Assembly (NCBI RefSeq): GCF_003387475.1 | Contig: NZ_QUNO01000001.1 | Coordinates: 186,001 to 250,000, forward strand | DNA: 64,000 nt | Origin: Kutzneria buriramensis | GTDB lineage: Bacteria > Actinomycetota > Actinomycetes > Mycobacteriales > Pseudonocardiaceae | Direction: 5' to 3' | Shown here: positions 7,314-16,820 of the stretch, one piece after another | Numbering within the stretch: the first letter of the stretch is position 1 | Layout: each line of letters starts with the position of its first letter | Notes under the pieces: model-generated | Told to the model about the DNA's origin: nothing | Database searches by the model: none | Seen by the model: the letters and a program-made list of their open reading frames with translations, nothing else | Translations under genes and position numbers: made by a program

Positions 7314-10300
7314 TCAGCTGTTGAGGGAGACCAGACGCTTCTGCGCGGCGGACAGGTTCGGCTTCGGCGCGGCAGGGCTGGCTGGTTCGGTGGCGTGGGT
7401 GGTCTGTTTCGTGGTCGAGCGTGTCTGGGTGATGGTGCCTGGCTTGTTCGGTTGGGGCTTGGGCGGGACCGGTTCGGTGGCGCGGGTGGTCTGCCTGGTC
7501 GGTGGCTTGTTCGGTTGGGGCTCGGTCGCGCGGGTGCTCTGCTTGGTGGTCGAGCGTGTCGGGGTGGCCGTGGTTGGCTTGCTGGGTTGGGGTTCTGTCG
7601 TGCGGGTGGTCTGCTTGGTGGTCACCGACTGCTTCTTGTTCGGGTTGAGGCTGCCGCATTCGCCGGCACTGGCGTTCTTGGTGCACAGCGCGTAGGTCTG
7701 CTGGGCCGCGGCTTGCTTGCTGGTGGATCCGGCGACCGGTCGGCTCTGCGGCGTGCCGGAGTTCAACCCCCAGCAGGATTTGGTGCTGGTCTTGACACAC
7801 TCCGCGGCCAGGTAGGTCTTTTGGCCGGTGACCGGCCCGGTGTCGGTTGTCTGCTTGGCACTGGGATTGAGGCTGGCGCACGCGCTGGGACCAGCGTTCT
7901 TGACACACAGCGCGTAGCTGCGCTGAGCACTGGCTTGCTTGCTCATGGACGGCTGCGCGGGATGGGCGGCGCAGTAGGCGTTGTCGTGGCCGCTGCTGGC
8001 CGCCTGGGAGCAGGCGAGGTCGTGCTGGACGGTGCCCAGGTCGGCGGTGCCAAAGGTGCCGGTCGCCCCATTGCTGTTCTTGTCCATCAACCTGACGGTC
8101 TGCGGGCTGGGCTGGTAGTCGGTGACCTTCTTGCCCTGGAAGGTCATGGCGGTGGCCGCGGTGTGGATGCGCTTGACGTAGTCGTCGCGGTTTTCGCCGG
8201 GCAGGGGTGGTAACTGCGCCAGCGCGGTGAGGTAGTTCTGCTCGAACTGGTTCTGCTTGTTCTTGAGGGCGTCCAGCGCGGCCTTGGCGCCGATCGTGGT
8301 GAACTGGCTTTTGACGTAGTTCACGGTGGCCTGGTTGCCGTAGACGGCGTAGCTCTTGCCGTCTGGGGACAGGACGATGTGGTAGCCCTCGGCCTGCAGC
8401 TGCTTGGCCGCGGCCTGGGTGGCCACGCTGTTGGCGTAGTTGGCGAAGTCGGTCTGGTTGCCGCCGCTGAGTGACGTCTGCAGGCCGGCGATGATCCGGT
8501 TCTGCACGTCGGTGGCGCGCAGCGTGTTGTTGCCGTCTAGACCGGTGACGAAGTCGGAGGCGGTGTTCGCGGCCGGAGTGATCCGGTAGCCGTTCTTGGC
8601 GGCCATCCGCACCGCGGACATGCCACCGTTGATCGCGGTGAGGGTCTGGTTTTGCATCTGGTTGACCAGGGCGGTGTAGTTCTGGTCCCAGCTCTGGTTC
8701 GGGTCGGCGGTGAAGGTGGACATCACCTTGGCGCCCGTGTTGGCGTAGAGGCTCGCCGCGCTGAGTGACCCCTGGTACTGCGCCGCCGCCTGGTCGTGGG
8801 CGGCCGGGGTGAGCAGGTTCGGATCGACGCCGTTGTCGACCAGGCCCAGTTTCAGGTTCCGCGCCATCTGTTCGCCGAGGGCGGGATTGTCCACGGCGGC
8901 CTGCCGGTCGGCGGCGGTGATACCGAACGTATCGCCCCACGCCCTGAGCAACGCCTGATCCTGCCGCATCTGCTGGGCCAAGGCCAGCGCGTCGGCCCGC
9001 ACCGAGGGATCGACCGAGCTCTCCAGCACGGGTGCGTGCGTCTGGTTGAACAGGATCAGGTCCCGGCTTTGCAGCGCGTCCACCTTCGCCTGCTGGTTGG
9101 TAGAGCCCTGGGCGTAATCCAGCACCGGCGCGGTACCCGGGGCGATCTGGAAGTTCCAGTTGGTGTTGCCGTTGGCGTTGCCACCGCCGTTGTAGTAGTA
9201 GTCCATCGCCAACTGGTCGACATATGCCTGGCGCTGGTAGCTGTCCTGCCACTGGCCGGCGCAGGAATCGGCAGCGGCCGCGCTACCGGCGGTCAGGCAG
9301 GACCGGGCGAAGTCCACGGCCTGCGGGTTGCCGGCGAGCTGGTCTGCGGTCTGCGGGTTGGTGGCGAGTTGGCGGACGACGGCGGTGTCAGTGACCCCGC
9401 TGTTGTCGCCCGTGCTCTTGTCGGCGATTCCGGAGGCGAAGTTCGGGTCGTCCGCGCCGGCGACCAGCAGATTCATTTCACGGACCGCGTTCGCGTACGC
9501 GGTGGGGTCGACCGCTTGGGCGCGGGCTTGCGCCTGCACCGCCGGATCGATACCGCCGTTCGTGGTGATCTGCTTGTCCGTCCAAGGGTTCTGCGGGTCG
9601 TTGTTTCCCTGGATGATCGACTGCGCGGCCATCGCACCGAGGCTTTCCCCGATGCCGTTCAGGCCCTCGCCGGCGGACTCGACGAATCCGGGATCCCCTT
9701 CGTACCGAGGAACGGAGACATTGTGCTCCCCCGGGAGGCCGAGTTCGCCGCCGCCCTGATCGGCCGGCGTGATCTCCCCGCCGGTGCCGGCCGGGTCCAC
9801 TGTGGACGCTGGTTGCTTGATGTCGCCCTGGACACCTTGGTCGCCGAACTCGTTGGTCCGAACGTTGACCGAGCCGCTGGCACTGGCGTCGGTGCCCGCC
9901 TGATCGGTGTTGGGTTGGTTGGCCGAGCCTGTGTTCGTGGTGCCGGTGTAGCCATGGTCGTAGGGCGGGTACGAAGTGGTGTCGTCGGTGATTCCGGAGT
10001 GAAGGGAATCGACCTGCGTGGACTGGTCCGGGGTCGTGGTCGCTGCCGTGCCGGTGTCCGCGGCGTTCGCCGGGCCGGTGTAGCCGCGTGCGTAGGCAGA
10101 GGCCACCGGGTCCGTTCCGCTCCTGGTGCTCGTCTGCGGCGTCCGGTCTTGCTGGACGGGCTGCCCGGGGGCTGTTCCGTACAGCTGCTGGCCGAGGGCA
10201 TATGCCTGGTCGACCAGCGCCGGCAGGTTTGGGTCGTCCTTCGGGGTGGACGCGATCCGCTGGTCCAGCTGATCGAGCTGGGTCCGCACCGTGGACTGGT

Positions 10301-13220
10301 CCGTTCCACCGCTGGCACCGATGTCCTGAACCCCGTTCCGGACAGTGCTCTGAACGATGCCGTCGACTTCCTGACCGATCAGGCTCGGGTCGACATGCTG
10401 CGTCAGCAGCTTCGCCACCTGGTCGGCGACGGCGTCGACGGCGTCCGTGGTGGCGCCGGTCGTGACCAGCTTGGCGGCCAGGTCTCGCAGTCCGGGATCG
10501 GCCTTGTCCAGGATCGCGGTCGTGTCCATCGGCTCCGCGCTGGTCGGAGCGCCCGTCGCCGGCGTGTCCACATGGCTGCCACCAGCGTTGTCCACCGCGA
10601 TCCGTTGCGCCTGCGACTGGCTCTGCTCGATCGCTGCCCGCACGCGTTGCCGCAGCTGGTAGGCGATCTCGTCGGCCTGACGCTGGGCAGCTTGTTCGGG
10701 CGTGACCTGCGCCGGCTGGTATCCCTGCGCGTAGGCGGAGCCGACTGGGTCCGCCGTGTTCGCCAGCGGAGTCTGTTCCTGCGCGGCCGGCTGACTCTGT
10801 TCGGCTTGCTGGCTCTGGTCAGCCGGCTGCCTTTGCGCGGCTGGCTGGCGTTGGCCGGCCGGCTCCGGTTGCGGTGACTGAACCTTCTGGTCGGTCCGGA
10901 TCGCGCCGACCGGCGCATTCATCTTCTGTTGGGCCCCTTGTGCTGTCGTGCTGGTCGCACTGTCACCGGCGGCGACCGTGTTCCTCCATTGCCGGGTCGC
11001 CGGCTTCAGCGCGGCCAATTGCTGCTTCTCACCGGCCGACAACGAGTCCGGTGACTGGCGGGCCAGGCGCAGGAGGTTGTTGAACCCGCTCTTGTTGTTC
11101 ACCAGGTTGAGTAGCCGTTCACGTTCCGGTCCCGGTGCCATGGCTGCGGCCGCCTGCCGGACGGCGAGGTCGACGTAGCCGCCGAGCGTCTTGTGGTACC
11201 CCAACACCCGGGCCGCGCCGGCGTCGCCCATGGTCGCTGCCGCATTGTCCTCCTGCACGGCTTGGTCCAGGTAGCGCGGCAGCGGCGTGCGGTCGACCAG
11301 CCAGTTGAGATACGCGTCAGCAGCCTCCGCCCTGGCCATGTTCGCCGGCCAGCCGCGTTGGGCCGCAACGACATCGGACTGCTGCTTGCGCAGCTGCTGC
11401 CCGAGCGCGATGGCGTAGCGCTGCACTGTCATGCGGTCGGCGGCGGCGAGGGGTGCACCCTGCGTGAGCTTGGCCCTGACCGCCGCGACCTGCGCGTCGA
11501 GCTTCACGCCCGTTGACTTCAAGCCCAGTTCCGGGTTGTCCGCCAACCCCAGCAGATAGTCGATCTGCTGTGCCTCGGCCGCCGTCGTCGGGCCGTCCTC
11601 CTGCCGCTGCCCCAGGACGGACAGCGCGTCCCGCACCCCGGCCGACGCCTGCCGCAACGCCGGCAGTTTCGCGCCGAGCTCGGCGTAGCCGGTCAGGACC
11701 TGTGGGGTGATCACCTCGTTGGACAGGACCTCGCGGGTGTTTCCCTCGCGGTCGAACTCGATGATCCGCGCCGGCTTCGTCCTGTCGGTCGAGGAGTGCT
11801 CCATGAGATAGCCGTGCGTGAACGGGGTGCTGCGCAGATAGAGCACGTCGCCGGCGGAAATGGTGTCGCCGTGCGGGTAGCCGTAGGGGTGGGTGTGCAC
11901 GACGACGTAGGAACCCTCGGGGGCGGTCAGCCCGGTCGGGCCGCCGCGCAGCAACTGCACCGTGCCGAACCGGCCCTCGCCGGGGTTGAACGCGATGCCG
12001 AACTCGCCGCTCTGCCCGGACACCATCTCGTCGAACAGCCGCTGTAACAATCCCTGCCATTCGTCCCAGGTCAGATGCACGCTGTCGGTGATCTCGGCGC
12101 GCGACACCGGGGTGGCCGAGTCGAAGATGCCGGTGTCGCCCAGCTGCCAGGACTTGACCACGGTGGCCGCCTGGTTGTTCTGCGCGTCGTTGAAGTCGAT
12201 CGAGGCCGGCTGGACGTCGTCCGGCGGCAGCAACGGGAGTTCGTCGCCGACCGCGCGCTGGGCCGCCGTCAGCTGCTGGGTTACCCGGTTCTGCGGGGTG
12301 GGAGGGTCGCCGTCGGTGTTGGGCGGCAGGCCGAGATGCGGCCCGGCCGGATCGGTTGGCGCGGGGTCGGACCGACCGGGCAGCGGCTTGATCAGTGTGC
12401 CGTTCTCGGCTTTGCGGATGGCGTCGTCGATCTGCGCTATCCGCTGCTGTGAATTCTTGCTGGCGACCCCGTACTGCGGTCGGCTGGGCAGATTCTTGTA
12501 GTAATCGAGCGCCTCCGGCGCGATCTTGACGGCCAGCTCGTGCCAGGCGTTGAGCAGCGCGTCCAGCTTCGTCGGGTTCGGCGTGCCGTCCGGGTTTCGC
12601 CAGCCCATGCCGGTCACCGCGTTGACCTCGGCGGCGCGTGGCGGAGTCACCTGCCTGGCCTGGCTCCCACGGGACCTTTCGTTGTTGTACGGCCCGGGCA
12701 GGTGGTCGTAGAGGTACTGCTCGATGCTCTCGGCACCGGCCTGGGAGTTCACCAGAATGGCGAACGCCTCGAGTCGCGTTTCCCGGCGTTGGGCAACGGG
12801 AATGTCCTTGCCCTCGCGTTGGTCGAATGTCGTGACGCCGTTGTGGTAGCGGCCGTCCAAACCCTTGCGGGTTTCGCCGAACTTGAGGAATTCCCCCGTG
12901 TCGCGGTCGAACAGCAGGTACAGCGCGGTCATGCCATTGGCGTAGTCATCGCCATGGACCCAGGTACGCGGATCGACCGGCTTTCGTTGCTTCCGCGGCG
13001 CCGGCGACGCATAGGCGGCTGGTCCACTCTGCGGGAACACATCCAGCACGCCAGCACCGAGCGTCGCCACCACCAGAGCGCCCGCGGTCAAGCGCAGCCA
13101 ACCCGAGCTGTGACGCGTGCGCCGCCGACCGGCCCCGCTGGCGACCGGCCCTCCGATCACCACGGCAATACCCATGATGATCAGGCTGGTACCCACGGTG
13201 ACAAGCAAAGACGCGCTCAT
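7314..13220 (-). CDS. Giant membrane-anchored protein with GIY-YIG-like and JAB/DUF4329-like segments
   Basis: The product has about 1,968 residues from ATG 13220; a GTG directly before it is possible but the GAAGGAAGG site fits the ATG better. Two hydrophobic helices (residues about 5-25 and 41-60) open the protein. Residues about 97-182 resemble a GIY-YIG nuclease: LYLLFDRDTGEFLKFGETR, then GRYHN, a Glu in AESIEQYLYD and PYNNE. Near residues 405-460 lies a JAB/MPN- or DUF4329-like metal motif, EFGIAF then HTHPYGYPHGDTISAGD. A long Gln/Ala-rich helical and low-complexity middle follows. The end has two Cys-containing repeats (YALCVKNAGPSACASLNP and YALCTKNASAGECGSLNP) and a Thr/Pro-rich tail with TTRxTEPxPxKP units, as in wall-spanning stalks. 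It is last in the kinase-LysM operon. An effector or surface role is inference. Confidence 0.75.
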   Translation of the reverse strand: MSASLLVTVGTSLIIMGIAVVIGGPVASGAGRRRTRHSSGWLRLTAGALVVATLGAGVLDVFPQSGPAAYASPAPRKQRKPVDPRTWVHGDDYANGMTALYLLFDRDTGEFLKFGETRKGLDGRYHNGVTTFDQREGKDIPVAQRRETRLEAFAILVNSQAGAESIEQYLYDHLPGPYNNERSRGSQARQVTPPRAAEVNAVTGMGWRNPDGTPNPTKLDALLNAWHELAVKIAPEALDYYKNLPSRPQYGVASKNSQQRIAQIDDAIRKAENGTLIKPLPGRSDPAPTDPAGPHLGLPPNTDGDPPTPQNRVTQQLTAAQRAVGDELPLLPPDDVQPASIDFNDAQNNQAATVVKSWQLGDTGIFDSATPVSRAEITDSVHLTWDEWQGLLQRLFDEMVSGQSGEFGIAFNPGEGRFGTVQLLRGGPTGLTAPEGSYVVVHTHPYGYPHGDTISAGDVLYLRSTPFTHGYLMEHSSTDRTKPARIIEFDREGNTREVLSNEVITPQVLTGYAELGAKLPALRQASAGVRDALSVLGQRQEDGPTTAAEAQQIDYLLGLADNPELGLKSTGVKLDAQVAAVRAKLTQGAPLAAADRMTVQRYAIALGQQLRKQQSDVVAAQRGWPANMARAEAADAYLNWLVDRTPLPRYLDQAVQEDNAAATMGDAGAARVLGYHKTLGGYVDLAVRQAAAAMAPGPERERLLNLVNNKSGFNNLLRLARQSPDSLSAGEKQQLAALKPATRQWRNTVAAGDSATSTTAQGAQQKMNAPVGAIRTDQKVQSPQPEPAGQRQPAAQRQPADQSQQAEQSQPAAQEQTPLANTADPVGSAYAQGYQPAQVTPEQAAQRQADEIAYQLRQRVRAAIEQSQSQAQRIAVDNAGGSHVDTPATGAPTSAEPMDTTAILDKADPGLRDLAAKLVTTGATTDAVDAVADQVAKLLTQHVDPSLIGQEVDGIVQSTVRNGVQDIGASGGTDQSTVRTQLDQLDQRIASTPKDDPNLPALVDQAYALGQQLYGTAPGQPVQQDRTPQTSTRSGTDPVASAYARGYTGPANAADTGTAATTTPDQSTQVDSLHSGITDDTTSYPPYDHGYTGTTNTGSANQPNTDQAGTDASASGSVNVRTNEFGDQGVQGDIKQPASTVDPAGTGGEITPADQGGGELGLPGEHNVSVPRYEGDPGFVESAGEGLNGIGESLGAMAAQSIIQGNNDPQNPWTDKQITTNGGIDPAVQAQARAQAVDPTAYANAVREMNLLVAGADDPNFASGIADKSTGDNSGVTDTAVVRQLATNPQTADQLAGNPQAVDFARSCLTAGSAAAADSCAGQWQDSYQRQAYVDQLAMDYYYNGGGNANGNTNWNFQIAPGTAPVLDYAQGSTNQQAKVDALQSRDLILFNQTHAPVLESSVDPSVRADALALAQQMRQDQALLRAWGDTFGITAADRQAAVDNPALGEQMARNLKLGLVDNGVDPNLLTPAAHDQAAAQYQGSLSAASLYANTGAKVMSTFTADPNQSWDQNYTALVNQMQNQTLTAINGGMSAVRMAAKNGYRITPAANTASDFVTGLDGNNTLRATDVQNRIIAGLQTSLSGGNQTDFANYANSVATQAAAKQLQAEGYHIVLSPDGKSYAVYGNQATVNYVKSQFTTIGAKAALDALKNKQNQFEQNYLTALAQLPPLPGENRDDYVKRIHTAATAMTFQGKKVTDYQPSPQTVRLMDKNSNGATGTFGTADLGTVQHDLACSQAASSGHDNAYCAAHPAQPSMSKQASAQRSYALCVKNAGPSACASLNPSAKQTTDTGPVTGQKTYLAAECVKTSTKSCWGLNSGTPQSRPVAGSTSKQAAAQQTYALCTKNASAGECGSLNPNKKQSVTTKQTTRTTEPQPSKPTTATPTRSTTKQSTRATEPQPNKPPTRQTTRATEPVPPKPQPNKPGTITQTRSTTKQTTHATEPASPAAPKPNLSAAQKRLVSLNS

Positions 13221-13260
13221 CACTGTGCCTTCCTTCTGGCCCGCGCAGCGGAGCCGGCGG

Positions 13261-13383
13261 TCATTGCGGGAACCCGGGCAGGGAGGTGCACACGGCAGTG
13301 GCCACGAGAACAGCCATACCCCGCACCACCCTCGCGCCCTGCGGTGCCTCGCTGACGACCGGCAAGTCGACGCCGACGGTCAC
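13261..13383 (-). CDS. 40-residue hydrophobic mini-protein
   Basis: A GTG at 13383 overlaps the stop of the upstream glycosidase-like gene (GTGA) and follows GGGAGGG by five bases. The 40-residue product ends with a hydrophobic stretch, RGMAVLVATAVCTSLPGFPQ. The overlap and strong ribosome-binding site support a real gene translated with its neighbours. The length allows one short membrane segment with little else. Function unknown; it may accompany the giant protein whose start lies 40 bases downstream. Confidence 0.5.
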   Translation of the reverse strand: MTVGVDLPVVSEAPQGARVVRGMAVLVATAVCTSLPGFPQ

Positions 13384-14867
13384 GACAGCCCTCCCGACGT
13401 GGTCGTGGCCATGGCCGTAGCAGGCGCGACAGAGTGCGTGGTGTGGCCGGTGTGCGTGGTCCGGTGCCGGTGAGGGGTGTGGTGCCGCGCCGTCGCGGTG
13501 GATGCGGTGCGACCACGGACCGTGGCGGACGCGCTGCTGGATACGGCGGTCGTGGCGGTATCGGTGCTGTTCGCCGCACCGGCCAAGGGGCACATGATGG
13601 CGCTGGGGGCCACGCGTGCTGTCGTGTCACGCACCGGTGCTGGTGGGCAGGGCCGGATGGTGCCGGTCGTTCCACCGGGTTGGGCGAGGCTGGCGTAGTG
13701 GTGGATGGTTTCCCGGTCGGCGGGGTTGGTCAGGTCGGCGGTGAACACCAGGATCAGCGTGGCCTTGTCGTCGAGCGCGGCCTGGAGTTCGGCGTCCAGG
13801 GAGTTGCCGTCGGTGGTGGTGGGGTTGCGTTGTTCGGAGATCACCGGGGTCTGGCCCCAGGGAGCGGGCAGGGTGCGGCCGGGCAGCAGCCCGTTGTCCT
13901 GCAACCCGATGCCCCTGGCGACGGCGTAGTTCAGGGTCTTGGCCTCGTTGTAGCCAGGGGTGTTGCCCAGGAACGTCTTGTCCGGCATGACCGCCAGCGG
14001 GGTGTGGGTGAACGCCCGCGTGTAGGTGTCGATGATGTGCTGCACGGCGGTCCACCAGGTCGGGTCGGTGTAACCGATGGCCTGCCACAGTTGGAGCAGG
14101 TTGGGGTTCTTCTCGCTGTCGGGTTTGGTTTCGCCGCCGATGCCCACGGGCAGGTCGATCAGGGCGACATGGGGGTTGCCGTCGTAGCGGGCGGCGAAGG
14201 CGTGCACGAAGTCATCGAGGTCGGCCAGGAAGGTCGGGTTCCAGTACTGGGGCAGGACCGCGCCGTCCTTCTCGGTCACCGACTTCACGCCCTGGGCGTA
14301 GACCCAGGCGGGGGTGCCGTGGGCGGAGTCGGCCTGCTTGTCCCAGGAGGCCCAGCCGGCGGTGGACACCCGCAGGATGACCTTCTTGCCGGCGGCGACC
14401 CACGGGGCCATGTCCTGGTCGATCAGGTCCCAGCGGAACACGCCGGGCTGGGGTTCGAGCTGGGCCCAGTAGTAGACCAGCGACCGGCCGGCAACGTCCG
14501 GATCGCCGGCCAGGTCGGGGGTGTTGCCGCCGCTGAACGCGTAGATGCCGTGGAAGTTGGCGTCCGCGGTCGTGGTGGGGTTGCTCGTGCCGGCGCCCGA
14601 CGTGGTCCTGGTCTTGGCTTCGGTGTCGGTGATGGGTTTGGCGGGAGTGGACCGCCCAGCGCTGGATCGGGCGCTGCTGGCGGACTGCGCCTTGGCGGTG
14701 GCCGCGTCGGCGATACCGGCCAGCGCCAGTGACCCGACGGCCAGGACAACGGTGAGCGCGGCCAGCGCGCGGCGTGTGCTGCGGGGCAGCCCGGCGATGC
14801 ACAGGGCGGCGCCGAGCACGGCCAGGCTGAGACCGCCGACCAGGCCCACTGTGGTGGTGAGGGTCAT
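13380..14867 (-). CDS. Membrane-anchored glycosidase-like (TIM-barrel) protein
   Basis: The 495-residue product begins MTLTTTVGLVGGLSLAVLGA with two hydrophobic segments in the first 60 residues, placing the rest outside the cell. Residues about 90-380 look like a glycoside-hydrolase barrel of the beta-galactosidase/GH42-like kind: YYWAQLEPQPGVFRWDLIDQ, KKVILRVSTAGWASWDKQ, and possible acid residues in DLPVGIGGETKP and TPVISEQRNP. The last 90 residues are low-complexity Thr/Ala/Arg/His. The ATG overlaps the stop of the LysM gene by four bases (ATGA) and has a GGAAGGGG site. In a peptidoglycan-related operon it may cleave a wall or capsule glycan; the substrate is not deducible. Confidence 0.65.
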   Translation of the reverse strand: MTLTTTVGLVGGLSLAVLGAALCIAGLPRSTRRALAALTVVLAVGSLALAGIADAATAKAQSASSARSSAGRSTPAKPITDTEAKTRTTSGAGTSNPTTTADANFHGIYAFSGGNTPDLAGDPDVAGRSLVYYWAQLEPQPGVFRWDLIDQDMAPWVAAGKKVILRVSTAGWASWDKQADSAHGTPAWVYAQGVKSVTEKDGAVLPQYWNPTFLADLDDFVHAFAARYDGNPHVALIDLPVGIGGETKPDSEKNPNLLQLWQAIGYTDPTWWTAVQHIIDTYTRAFTHTPLAVMPDKTFLGNTPGYNEAKTLNYAVARGIGLQDNGLLPGRTLPAPWGQTPVISEQRNPTTTDGNSLDAELQAALDDKATLILVFTADLTNPADRETIHHYASLAQPGGTTGTIRPCPPAPVRDTTARVAPSAIMCPLAGAANSTDTATTAVSSSASATVRGRTASTATARHHTPHRHRTTHTGHTTHSVAPATAMATTTSGGLS

Positions 14868-15694
14868 CGGTGCCCCTTCCGGTGGGCGGTCGGCTGGGTG
14901 TGCCGAGCGTGGGTGTGGCGGTGGTGTGTCATCGCGGTGGTTCCTCCCTGGGAGGACAGGTGATGGGAGTGGATCGAGCCGGTTGAGCCGGTCCGGCTGG
15001 TGGTCTGGTGCTGCCCGCCACGCTGGTCGCGCGGGTTGTGGTGGTGTGCGGGCCGGGCGGATACCGCCGCCACAGTCGGAGGCGCGGCAGCAGCGGTGGT
15101 CCCGGGTGCGGCGGCCCGCGCCGCGGTGGCCGGGGTCACGGTGGCTGGCGACGGAGCGGAGGGGAGAGCGGCCACTGTGGGGAGCAGCGGATCGTGACCA
15201 GCGGGGACGCGCAGTTGCTGGCCGGCGTCGATCCGGGTGGAGTTGCCCAGTCCGTTGAGGGCCTGCAGCGCGGGCACCGTGGTGCCGTAGCGGTGGGCCA
15301 GTGCCCCCAGCGTGTCCCCGGTCTGGACACCGATCACGGTGGTGCCGGTGTCGGGCAGGGCCGCCACCGGCGTGGCAACCGTCGGGTCCGCCGAGGCGCC
15401 TGACGGCGAGGACGACGACGGCGCCGCAGGGGTGGGGGTGCTCGACGGGACCCGGTCCGGCGTGGCCACCGAGACGGTTGTCGGCGCGGCGGCGACCGGG
15501 GTGTGCGGGGACGCCTGGAGCGCGGCCAGGGCGGCCGCGATGATGCCGGCGGCCAGCAGCGCCAGGCCGATCACGGTCATGCGGTGGGGCCCGCTGACCA
15601 CCGCCCGCAGCCGGCGCAGCAGCCCGCGGCCGAGTTCGTCGCCGTCGACGGTGCACGGGCGACGCGGCGTGGCGGTCAGGTTGGGTCGAGCCAC
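14864..15694 (-). CDS. Membrane-anchored LysM protein
   Basis: The product has 276 residues starting ARPNLTATPRR after the initiator. A hydrophobic anchor lies near residues 38-60 (TVIGLALLAAGIIAAALAAL), then a Pro/Ser/Thr linker. One LysM repeat occupies about residues 128-172, TGDTLGALAHRYGTTVPALQ followed by ALNGLGNST and LRVPAG. LysM binds N-acetylglucosamine chains of peptidoglycan. The C-terminus is rich in His, Thr and Arg. Two GTG codons six bases apart could start it; the one at 15694 has the better spacing to AAGGGGA. It lies between a LysM-transglycosylase and the glycosidase-like protein, with a four-base overlap to the latter. Confidence 0.8.
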   Translation of the reverse strand: MARPNLTATPRRPCTVDGDELGRGLLRRLRAVVSGPHRMTVIGLALLAAGIIAAALAALQASPHTPVAAAPTTVSVATPDRVPSSTPTPAAPSSSSPSGASADPTVATPVAALPDTGTTVIGVQTGDTLGALAHRYGTTVPALQALNGLGNSTRIDAGQQLRVPAGHDPLLPTVAALPSAPSPATVTPATAARAAAPGTTAAAAPPTVAAVSARPAHHHNPRDQRGGQHQTTSRTGSTGSIHSHHLSSQGGTTAMTHHRHTHARHTQPTAHRKGHR

Positions 15695-15821
15695 GATCAC
15701 TCCCCTTGTTGGTGCACGTCTTTGGTGTCTGATCCAGCCGGACGGCGGGTTGTCCAGCAACGCTGGGACCAGCCGTTCTGGACATTTCCGGGTGGTTTTT
15801 GTCCAGCTGGGCTTTGTCCGG

Positions 15822-16664
15822 TCAGTACCAGTGGTGGGCTTGCCAGAACGCCCACGCGGCGCAGGCGCCGCCGTAGCGGGCATCGACGTAGCTGCGCATC
15901 CAGGCCAGCTGGGTGGCGGGGTTGGTAGCCCAGTCCGGGCCGGCGGCGGCCATCTTCGAGCCCGGCAGGGCCTGCGCGAGGCCGTAGGCGCCGCTGGTCG
16001 GGTTGGTGGCGTGGGGATTCCAGCTGGACTCGCGGGTGATGATGTCGGCCGCGCAGCCGTACTGCGGGCCGAACACGCTGGCCGCCGCTTGCTGCACGGA
16101 ACCGGTGGCCGGGACGGTCGCGGGAACCGGGTGTGATGCCGTGGCCGCGGGGGCGGCGAGTTCGGGTGCCATCGCCCGGGCCGGGGCCGCCGATCCGGCT
16201 GGTTTTGCTGGGACGTGGAAGTCGGCGTCGGCGTAGATGAGGGTGGAGTCGCCGAGGTGGTTGAGTGCCTGTAGCGCGGCGACGGTGGTGCTGTAGCGGT
16301 GGGCCAGCGCCCACAGCGTGTCCCCGTAGTGCAGGCGCACAGTCGCGGTGGCACCCGTGGCGGTCGCGGCGGCCGGTGTTGCTACGGCCGCGGCCGGGGC
16401 CGGCACCGTGGTTGGCGCTGCTGTGGCCGCCGCCTGCGTGGCGGCCGTGAACGTCCGCGTAGCCGTGCTGGGGCCGGAGACCACTACCGGGGCCGCCGGC
16501 GCCGCCACGACGCGGTGATCGGTCCAGGACAGCGCGGGCACCGCCAGTGCCGCGCCGCACAGCAGCAGCACTAGGCCCACGATCACCAGCCGCGTCGGGC
16601 GGCCAACCCAGTGCCGGAGCCGGGCCACCCCGTGCAGACGGTGCCGAGATGCCAGGGTGCTCAT
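15822..16664 (-). CDS. Secreted LysM plus lytic-transglycosylase-like protein
   Basis: The 280-residue product has an N-terminal anchor or signal (LVIVGLVLLLCGAALAVPAL, residues about 27-46), an Ala/Thr/Pro linker, a LysM repeat near residues 112-155 (YGDTLWALAHRYSTTVAALQ), and a C-terminal goose-lysozyme/SLT-like domain: SVFGPQYGCAADIITRESSW, NPTSGAYGLAQALPGSKM, and the ending AWAFWQAHHWY. The Glu of ITRESSW is the expected catalytic acid. Such enzymes cut the glycan strands of peptidoglycan, often to open the wall for secretion machines or growth. It follows the receptor kinase and precedes further LysM and surface proteins. Confidence 0.85.
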   Translation of the reverse strand: MSTLASRHRLHGVARLRHWVGRPTRLVIVGLVLLLCGAALAVPALSWTDHRVVAAPAAPVVVSGPSTATRTFTAATQAAATAAPTTVPAPAAAVATPAAATATGATATVRLHYGDTLWALAHRYSTTVAALQALNHLGDSTLIYADADFHVPAKPAGSAAPARAMAPELAAPAATASHPVPATVPATGSVQQAAASVFGPQYGCAADIITRESSWNPHATNPTSGAYGLAQALPGSKMAAAGPDWATNPATQLAWMRSYVDARYGGACAAWAFWQAHHWY

Positions 16665-16820
16665 GCACTTTCCCCTTCACCAGACGATGCGCGCGGCGTG
16701 CTGCCGGCGCTCGTCGTCGATGAAAGGGGTGGAATTGTTGTCCAGCTATCGGTCTGAGCAGGAAAAAGACAATCCTGGACAACGGGAGGAGCACCCGTTG
16801 GTCATGCGGTCAGCCGGCGG

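Noticed and set aside
9328-10877. Plus-strand frames opposite the giant protein
   Set aside because: They are antisense shadows in GC-rich DNA with no family signal or ribosome-binding site.
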